This document shows, one piece after another, positions 46,321 to 51,272 of a stretch of 51,272 nt of DNA (position 1 is its first letter; each line of letters begins with the position of its first letter). The notes under the pieces are model-generated. The model saw nothing but the letters and a program-made list of their open reading frames with translations, did not search any database and was not told the DNA's origin. A program made the position numbers and the translations under genes. The stretch is from Acidimicrobiia bacterium (GTDB lineage Bacteria; Acidobacteriota; Vicinamibacteria; Vicinamibacterales; UBA2999). The stretch is from the NCBI GenBank assembly GCA_016871255.1, contig VFZH01000008.1, forward strand, positions 1 to 51,272, read 5' to 3'.

Positions 46321-46602
46321 GTGCCCAAGTCCACGCCTGACTTCGTCTCCATGGACGCGCTGCGCGGCGGGCACGGCGATCCCGTCCGCGCGCTCGCCGC
46401 CATCCGGCGGATCTACTTCCGGACCACGCAGAAGACGATCGAGGCGGACCTGGCCGCGGCCATCGAGCTGCTGATGTCACTGCCCGACGAGGCCACGCGT
46501 GAGAAGGCCACGGTCTACATGGAGGGACTGGCCCAGATGCGGAAGGAGTGGCGCCGGTCCAGCGCCCGAGCGCCCCGCCGGACGCGCACGCCTCGCCGCT
46601 GA
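46321..46602 (+). CDS. Small hypothetical protein after the GHMP kinase
   Basis: A 93-residue hydrophilic helical protein from GTG 46321, ten bases after the kinase stop. The text DPVRALAAIRRIYFRTTQKT and IEADLAAAIELLMSLPDEATREKATVYMEG looks like a real helical fold with a basic Arg-rich tail (RRSSARAPRRTRTPRR). I recognise no family. Close spacing suggests co-expression with the kinase; it converges on the RodZ-like gene 12 bases away. Confidence 0.6.
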   Translation: MPKSTPDFVSMDALRGGHGDPVRALAAIRRIYFRTTQKTIEADLAAAIELLMSLPDEATREKATVYMEGLAQMRKEWRRSSARAPRRTRTPRR

Positions 46603-46614
46603 TCGTCGCGGCTG

Positions 46615-47346
46615 CTACGGAACTGCGAGGAACGCGCCGAAGTTCCCGCGCCCGATGTCGATCACCCGCGCTTCACCAGGAGCGCCCAGCACGACGGCCG
46701 GCTCCCCGTTGATCTCGAGCCGGACCGCCTCGGCGTCGCTCATGCCCAGCGTGACTTCGCGATCCGCCTCGACCGTCATCGCCTCGCCCGTGGAGAGCCC
46801 GCGCTGTTCGCGTCGCAGCCCGTCGATGCGCACGTCGATGGACACGTCGCGAATGGCGGCGATGACGAAGCGCAGCGGCTCCCGCGCACCGGCGTCCGCG
46901 AAGACCGCCTGATCCGCTGCCGCTGTCTCTGGCGTCCTCGATGCTGCCGGCACCCAGAGCGAGTAGTACAGGATGGCGGTGACGATTGGCACCGACATCG
47001 CCCCGAGCGTCACGGCGGTCCTCGCGATGCTCTGGGCACTCTCGACGGCCACGTGATCTTCGGGTGGCACGTGCGGGCTGCCTGCCGTCACGAAATCGTG
47101 GGGGTGCTGCGCCAGGAACTCGCGAATGGCGGCCTCAGGGTCGAGGCCGATCTCCGTGGCGTAGGCCCGGACGAACGCACGGCTGAAGATGCCACCCGGC
47201 ATCCTGGAGATGTTGTCGCGCTCCAGCGCCTCGAGCGTGGACAGGGAGATGCGGGTCCTGGTCGCGATGTCCCGCAGGGAGATGCCCCGCGTCTCCCGCG
47301 CCTGCCGCATTCTCGCGCCGAACGTCTCCCGGGCCGTCTCCGCCAT
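46615..47346 (-). CDS. RodZ-like protein (HTH, membrane helix, DUF4115)
   Basis: RodZ links MreB filaments to the wall-synthesis machinery in rod-shaped cells. The 243 residues show a cytoplasmic helix-turn-helix domain (FGARMRQARETRGISLRDIA, SLSTLEALERDNISRMPGG, FVRAYATEIGLDPE), one membrane helix (about 125-145) and a periplasmic DUF4115 domain (VSIDVRIDGLR, GLSTGEAMTVEADREVTLGM). ATG 47346 has a TACACT box 17 bases upstream. It lies 23 bases after the TenI/ThiE-like gene on the same strand. No mreB is in the window. Confidence 0.85.
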   Translation of the reverse strand: MAETARETFGARMRQARETRGISLRDIATRTRISLSTLEALERDNISRMPGGIFSRAFVRAYATEIGLDPEAAIREFLAQHPHDFVTAGSPHVPPEDHVAVESAQSIARTAVTLGAMSVPIVTAILYYSLWVPAASRTPETAAADQAVFADAGAREPLRFVIAAIRDVSIDVRIDGLRREQRGLSTGEAMTVEADREVTLGMSDAEAVRLEINGEPAVVLGAPGEARVIDIGRGNFGAFLAVP

Positions 47347-47369
47347 GGTGATCGTTCGGTCAGAGTGTA

Positions 47370-47999
47370 TCAAAGGGCTCGCGCCCAACTGCCGGCCCAG
47401 CGCCCGACGTCCGGCACACCGCCATCGAAGAGGCTGATGCCTGCCACACCGGCCGCGCCGGTGGCGGCCACGATCGGCAGCGTTGCCGGAGCAATCCCGC
47501 CAATCCCCAGGACGGGTACGGGCACGCTGCGGGCCACGGCCGCCAGCAGTCGGGTGCCGCACGGCTCACGGTCCGGCTTGGAGGAAGAAGGGAACACCGT
47601 GCCGAGCAGCAGGTAGTCGACCCCGCCGGCGGCCACGACATCGACGGCCTCGACAAGGCCGTGAACGGATCGTCCGATCAGGAAGCCGGCCGGTACAGCC
47701 GGGCGCAGGCGCGCGGCCGGCACGCCAGTGGCCGGAAGGTGGACGCCGTGTGCGCCGCCGGCGATCGCCACGTCAACCCGGTCGTTGACGACCACGCGGC
47801 ACCGCGTGCCGGCGACAGCGGCCACCGTTCGCCGCACCAGTTCCACGAGCGGCCGCGCATCGAGATCCCGCTCCCGAACCTGCACCAGGTGCACGCCTGC
47901 GCGCGCGGCGTCGGCTGTGCGGGCCACCAGGACCTGCTCCCACGACGCCCCGCAGCGCCGCCGATCCGTGACCAGGCACAGGACGGGTCCCATGGCCAC
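47370..47999 (-). CDS. ThiE/TenI-family protein, probably not thiamine-phosphate synthase
   Basis: A 209-residue barrel of the ThiE/TenI family: VVVNDRVDVAIAGGAHGVHL, GRSVHG, YLLLGTVFPSSSKPD and VPVLGIGGI. Two ThiE hallmarks are altered: the substrate lysine of Q-x-R-x-K is Glu (VQVRERDL), and GVHLGQxD is GVHLPATG. It therefore looks more like TenI (thiazole tautomerase) or a ThiE relative of unknown role, while the complete ThiE is at 9.4 kb. The GTG at 47999 follows the stop of the small membrane protein gene without gap; ATG 47993 is an alternative. Confidence 0.75.
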   Translation of the reverse strand: MAMGPVLCLVTDRRRCGASWEQVLVARTADAARAGVHLVQVRERDLDARPLVELVRRTVAAVAGTRCRVVVNDRVDVAIAGGAHGVHLPATGVPAARLRPAVPAGFLIGRSVHGLVEAVDVVAAGGVDYLLLGTVFPSSSKPDREPCGTRLLAAVARSVPVPVLGIGGIAPATLPIVAATGAAGVAGISLFDGGVPDVGRWAGSWARAL

Positions 48000-48281
48000 T
48001 CAGTCTCCGAGCGCCGGTCCCCGCATCCGCAGCGACGGCGGACCGTCGTCGCGCGCCTGCCTCCGGGCCAGGAACAGCGACACCAGCTCGCCGAGGCCGG
48101 CACCCAGGTTCACCAGGCCCAGTCCCGACACCGCTCCCCGCACGAAGTTGTTCGTGATGACGGTCTTGAGCAGCGGGCTCCACTGGGCGAAGTAGTTCCG
48201 GTCCCAGTACGCCGACCAGGGCACCACCAGCAGCAGCAGCCCCACCTCCAGGAAGAACGCGATGAAGAGCAGTCGTCTCAC
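48000..48281 (-). CDS. Small two-helix membrane protein, function unknown
   Basis: 93 residues with an N-terminal membrane helix (LLFIAFFLEVGLLLLVVPW), the segment WDRNYFAQWSPLLKTVITNN, a second hydrophobic helix (VSGLGLVNLGAGLGELVSLF) and an Arg-rich end. The sequence between the helices is distinctive and suggests a conserved family, but I know no name or function. It begins at GTG 48281, 51 bases after rnhB, and ends directly at the start of the TenI/ThiE-like gene. Confidence 0.68.
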   Translation of the reverse strand: MRRLLFIAFFLEVGLLLLVVPWSAYWDRNYFAQWSPLLKTVITNNFVRGAVSGLGLVNLGAGLGELVSLFLARRQARDDGPPSLRMRGPALGD

Positions 48282-48332
48282 GTGCCCTGTCGTCCGTCCG
48301 CCCGCGTCCGTGCACGCCCGGCTCCGGGGGGG

Positions 48333-48959
48333 CTACTCATCCGGTCCATCGAAGAGCGACGGGGGGCGGAACGACCGCCGGTGCAGCGATGAATAGCCGA
48401 ACCGGGCGACGGCCTGCAGGTGCGCCGCCGTCGCGTAGCCCTTGTGACGATCGTAGCCGTATCGCGGATCGGACGCATGATGGCGCAGCATTTCACGGTC
48501 TCGTGTGACCTTGGCCACGATCGACGCAGCCGCGATGGCGCTGCAGCGGCGATCGCCACCCACGACGCCCCGCTGCGGGATGAAGAGCCCCGGGATGCGG
48601 AACGCGTCCACGAGTACCAGGTCCGGCAGCGGCTCGAGCCCCAGGACCGCCCTCCGCATCGCCTCGAGCGATGCGCGGTGGATGTTCAGGAGGTCGATTT
48701 CATCGGACGCCGCCGCCGCCACGTGCCAGCCGGCCGCCCGTTCCAGGATCAGCGCGAAGAGCCGATCCCGGCCGATCGGCGTCAGCAGCTTCGAGTCGCT
48801 GAGACCCGGAATGGGCCGAGCCGGATCGAGCACGACCGCCGCGGCGACGACCGGTCCCGCCAGACACCCGCGGCCGACTTCGTCCACGCCGGCGATCCGG
48901 CGGAACCCCAGCCGCCGCGAAGCGTTCTCGATGGTCTGCCGCGCACGGGCGCGTGCCAT
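48333..48959 (-). CDS. rnhB: Ribonuclease HII
   Basis: Removes single ribonucleotides and RNA primers from DNA. The 208 residues contain GVDEVGRGCLAGPVVAAAVV with the first catalytic Asp-Glu pair, LSDSKLL, LVDAF (Asp), SIVAKVTRDREM and GYDRHKGYATAAH. It follows rplS by three bases; rplS-rnhB is the common order at the end of the rpsP operon. Confidence 0.96.
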   Translation of the reverse strand: MARARARQTIENASRRLGFRRIAGVDEVGRGCLAGPVVAAAVVLDPARPIPGLSDSKLLTPIGRDRLFALILERAAGWHVAAAASDEIDLLNIHRASLEAMRRAVLGLEPLPDLVLVDAFRIPGLFIPQRGVVGGDRRCSAIAAASIVAKVTRDREMLRHHASDPRYGYDRHKGYATAAHLQAVARFGYSSLHRRSFRPPSLFDGPDE

Positions 48960-48962
48960 CGC

Positions 48963-49307
48963 TCAGGCGCGCCTGGTCTCCTTCATGCGCGCTGCCTTCC
49001 CCTTGAGCCCCCTCAGGAAGTACAGCTTGGCCCGCCGGACACGGGCCGCGCGCACGACGTCCACCCTGGCGATCGACGGGGAGTGCAGCGGGAACGTCCG
49101 CTCCACGCCCTGCCCGAACGACACTTTGCGGACGGTGAACGAAGCTCTCGCTCCCCCGCGATGCATCCCGATCACGATCCCCTCGAAGATCTGGATGCGT
49201 TCCTTGTCGCCCTCGCGGACCTTGACGTGCACCCGCACGGTCTCCCCCGCCTTCATGTTCGGTCGATCCGTCAGCTGACTCTTCTCGACCAGTTCAATCG
49301 CGCCCAT
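48963..49307 (-). CDS. rplS: 50S ribosomal protein L19
   Basis: Interface protein near the 30S contact. With 114 residues it has the standard length: [59 protein letters not shown] and [23 protein letters not shown] 49307 lies 14 bases inside the end of trmD, with AAAGGAA seven bases upstream, so it is translated by overlap from the same transcript. Confidence 0.97.
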   Translation of the reverse strand: MGAIELVEKSQLTDRPNMKAGETVRVHVKVREGDKERIQIFEGIVIGMHRGGARASFTVRKVSFGQGVERTFPLHSPSIARVDVVRAARVRRAKLYFLRGLKGKAARMKETRRA

Positions 49308-50112
49308 GACCCGTTCCTTTCGCTCCTGTCGGCTCTCCGACCCGATCGTCCTGTTCCTCTCCGGCACCCTCACCACGGGCCGCATCCCGTTCGAGGTCTG
49401 CGACCATCCGGCGCTCGTCCTCGTCGAGCGACGCACGCTCGAGCAGGTCGGGGCGCCGCGCCAGCGTGCGCGCCAGCGCCTGCCGCTGCCGCCACCGGCG
49501 CACTTCGGCATGGTGCCCCGAGAGCAGCACCGCGGGCACGTCGTGTCCGGCAAACGTGGCCGGCCGCGTGTAGTGCGGGTGGTCCAGCAGCCCCCGCGAG
49601 AAGGAGTCCTCCTCCACCGAGCCCGCGTCGCCCACCACGCCGGGCACGAGCCGGCCGACGGCGTCCACGATGACCAGGGCGGGAAGCTCTCCCCCGCTCA
49701 GCACGTAGTCGCCAATCGAGATCTCGTCCGTCGTGACCAGCTCCCGCACACGCTCGTCAACACCTTCGTACCGGCCACAGATCAGCGCCACGTGCCCGGC
49801 CGTCCGCAGCCGCTCCGCTTCGTGCTGCGAGAACACACGACCCTGTGGCGACAGCAGCACCACCGCGCCCGGTGCGCCGCGCCGGCTGCGGATCGACGCC
49901 AGCGCCCGGACGACCGGTTCCACCTTCATCACCATCCCGGGACCGCCCCCGTACGGCACGTCGTCCACCGTCCGATGGCGGTCGCCGGTGTACGCGCGCA
50001 GGTCGTGCACCGCGACGTCGAGCACCCCTGAGGCCGCCGCCCGGCCCACAACCCCCTCCGCGAGGCCGGCCTCCACCATGCGCGGGAAGATCGTGATGAT
50101 GTCGAACTTCAT
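49294..50112 (-). CDS. trmD: tRNA (guanine-N1)-methyltransferase
   Basis: Makes m1G37 in tRNAs and thereby prevents frameshifting. The 272-residue SPOUT protein shows [75 protein letters not shown] and [10 protein letters not shown], the trefoil-knot SAM site. ATG 50112 gives the conserved first strand. The acidic C-terminal tail (about 245-272) is longer than in E. coli (255). It overlaps rplS by 14 bases and follows rimM by 20. Confidence 0.97.
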   Translation of the reverse strand: MKFDIITIFPRMVEAGLAEGVVGRAAASGVLDVAVHDLRAYTGDRHRTVDDVPYGGGPGMVMKVEPVVRALASIRSRRGAPGAVVLLSPQGRVFSQHEAERLRTAGHVALICGRYEGVDERVRELVTTDEISIGDYVLSGGELPALVIVDAVGRLVPGVVGDAGSVEEDSFSRGLLDHPHYTRPATFAGHDVPAVLLSGHHAEVRRWRQRQALARTLARRPDLLERASLDEDERRMVADLERDAARGEGAGEEQDDRVGEPTGAKGTGHGRD

Positions 50113-50132
50113 GGCGGAGACGTCGGGCTCCC

Positions 50133-50702
50133 TCACCGATCGTTCAGTTCCAGCAACCCTTCCGGCGGATCCACCCGAATCCGCCTGCCAGCCACGTCCA
50201 CGTCCACGCAGATATCCGCCGCGAGCGGCACCAGAGCCTCGCCCCGCGGGCGGCCGACCACCAGGCACGGCGTCCCCGTTCCGCCGTCAACCCGCGTGAC
50301 GTGACCGATCGTCTCCCCGTCCACCGTTTCCACCGCGCAGCCGACCAGCTGGTGGTGGTAGAAGACCCCCTCGCCCAGCGGCTGCAGCGCGGTCTCCGAC
50401 ACGCGGAGCTCCTGCCCGACGAGCTGCTCGGCGTCTTCGCACGTCCCGGCGCCTTCGAACCGCACGATCGGCCGTCCCTGCCACACCCGCATCGACGCCA
50501 CGACGCGCGCCTCGACGCCGCCGGGCGTCCGCAGCCAGACGCGGGCGCCCTCCCGAAACCGCTCTTCGACGAAGTCGGTCTCGGGATTGATCACCACCTG
50601 CCCCCGCAGTCCGTGCGGCCTCGCCACACGGCCCACGAGCACCATCTCGTCCCACCCGGTCCCGTCAGCCCGGTTCCCGGGTGCCGGAGGCGCTGGGGAC
50701 AT
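50133..50702 (-). CDS. rimM: Ribosome maturation factor RimM
   Basis: Assists maturation of the 30S head through S19. The 189 residues hold [20 protein letters not shown], the N-terminal beta domain ([24 protein letters not shown]) and the PRC-barrel ([52 protein letters not shown]). About 20 Pro/Gly-rich residues precede homology, so a later start is possible. Position between khpA and trmD is the classical order. Confidence 0.94.
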   Translation of the reverse strand: MSPAPPAPGNRADGTGWDEMVLVGRVARPHGLRGQVVINPETDFVEERFREGARVWLRTPGGVEARVVASMRVWQGRPIVRFEGAGTCEDAEQLVGQELRVSETALQPLGEGVFYHHQLVGCAVETVDGETIGHVTRVDGGTGTPCLVVGRPRGEALVPLAADICVDVDVAGRRIRVDPPEGLLELNDR

Positions 50703-50710
50703 GACGTCGC

Positions 50711-50974
50711 TCAGTCCCGCAGGTCGAGCGTGGCCCGAACCCCGGCGCGCTCGGAGGCCAGGCCCACCAGCGTGCGCAGCGCCGCAGCCGTCCGTCCCTG
50801 CCGGCCGATCAGCTTCCCCAGGTCTCCCGGGGCGGTGCTGAGCTGCAGCACCACGCTGCCGCGTCGCGAGGTCTCGACGATTCGAACGGCGTCCGGACGA
50901 TCGACGAGGGCTCGCGCGACGACCTCGGCCACCGCCCGCATCGGACTCGCCGCGTCCGGCCCCGACTCGCTCAT
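50711..50974 (-). CDS. khpA: KH-domain RNA-binding protein KhpA
   Basis: Small cytoplasmic RNA-binding protein, 87 residues, of the KhpA/YlqC family encoded between rpsP and rimM in many bacteria; with KhpB it affects envelope growth and small-RNA regulation. The KH fold shows VVLQLSTAPGDLGKLIGRQG with the GxxG loop GRQG, followed by RTAAALRTLVGLASE. ATG 50974 has GGAG eight bases upstream; GTG 50983, overlapping the rpsP stop by four bases, is the alternative. Confidence 0.9.
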   Translation of the reverse strand: MSESGPDAASPMRAVAEVVARALVDRPDAVRIVETSRRGSVVLQLSTAPGDLGKLIGRQGRTAAALRTLVGLASERAGVRATLDLRD

Positions 50975-50979
50975 GCCGA

Positions 50980-51258
50980 TCACTCCGCGGCGGCCGGCGC
51001 CTCGACGACCGCGCCGCGATCGCGTGTCAGGTGCCGCTGCAACAGCGTCCGCACCGTGTCCGAGGGCCGCGCGCCCTGGCGAAGCCAGTGCTCGACCCTC
51101 GCCTTGTCGATCTCCACGGTGGCCGGCCGGCTCCGCGGATAATACGTGCCCAGGTTCTCGATGAAGCGGCTGTCGCGGGCCGACCGCGCCTCCATCAGGA
51201 CCACTCGATAGTACGGCCGCTTGGCCGACCCCGTCCGCTGCAACCGAATCGCCAGCAT
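50980..51258 (-). CDS. rpsP: 30S ribosomal protein S16
   Basis: Small-subunit assembly protein and first gene of the rpsP-khpA-rimM-trmD-rplS-rnhB operon. The 92 residues start MLAIRLQRTGSAKRPYYRVV and contain ARSARDSRFIENLGTYYP and RVEHWLRQGARPSDTVRTLL; a short acidic tail (VVEAPAAAE) is added. GGAGGA lies a few bases before ATG 51258. The promoter is outside the window. Confidence 0.97.
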   Translation of the reverse strand: MLAIRLQRTGSAKRPYYRVVLMEARSARDSRFIENLGTYYPRSRPATVEIDKARVEHWLRQGARPSDTVRTLLQRHLTRDRGAVVEAPAAAE

Positions 51259-51272
51259 CCTTCCTCCAGAAC

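Overview
The window is about 51 kb of very GC-rich chromosome from a Gram-negative bacterium. It is almost fully coding, with high GC at third codon positions and frequent GTG and TTG starts. The gene content (Kdo synthesis, LolA, type IV pilus, secretins, a tandem family of secreted 'PDLxGIW' proteins and short GC palindromic repeats inside a gene) suggests Acidobacteriota, perhaps Vicinamibacteria. That placement is an inference from gene style, not a proven assignment. I see no phage, insertion sequence, CRISPR array, toxin-antitoxin pair or defence island.

Layout. 1-5819 (+): an envelope cluster kdsB-pyrG-kdsA-kdsD-lapB, with a possible murJ start leaving the left edge on the other strand. 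5832-7426 (-): coaE and folD. 7571-9360 (+): a sodium symporter and its one-helix partner. 9377-13070 (-): pepP-accB-accC-thiE. 13090-18868 (-): a type IV pilus operon pilM-pilNOP-pilQ in which PilN, PilO and PilP are one polypeptide, followed by two lipoproteins, the second with PKD domains. 19161-22989 (+): rplM-rpsI-rpsB-tsf-pyrH-frr. 23002-24084 (-): pfkA. 24203-24278 (+): tRNA-Ala(CGC). 24304-30286 (-): a YIP1-like membrane protein and an iron operon of membrane-anchored DtxR-FeoA regulator, FeoB and a large surface lipoprotein. 30471-34746 (+): a cysteine-less rhodanese, a PolX-derived PHP protein, LolA and a TPR-secretin lipoprotein. 34833-42464 (-): nagZ-ldcA-mpl-pxpBC-murB-murA plus a tiny ORF, a peptidoglycan recycling and precursor operon. 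42580-46602 (+): three tandem secreted paralogues, a GHMP kinase and a small protein. 46615-47346 (-): RodZ-like protein. 47370-51258 (-): a TenI/ThiE-like protein, a small membrane protein and rnhB-rplS-trmD-rimM-khpA-rpsP in the usual ribosomal order (transcribed from the right edge).

How the genes fit together. Three blocks build or recycle the cell envelope: Kdo/LPS (pyrG supplies the CTP used by KdsB, LapB controls LPS synthesis), peptidoglycan (NagZ, LdcA and Mpl recycle muropeptides, MurA/MurB make new UDP-MurNAc), and outer-membrane machines (PilQ and a second secretin, LolA).

The most interesting signals are the PilN-PilO-PilP fusion, a recurring TANAAT box 6-8 nt before start codons that implies leaderless mRNAs, a palindromic repeat translated inside kdsB, the PolX-like protein with a dead polymerase domain, the membrane-tethered DtxR-FeoA regulator, MurA with Asp in place of the fosfomycin-sensitive Cys, and 5-oxoprolinase subunits inside a murein recycling operon.
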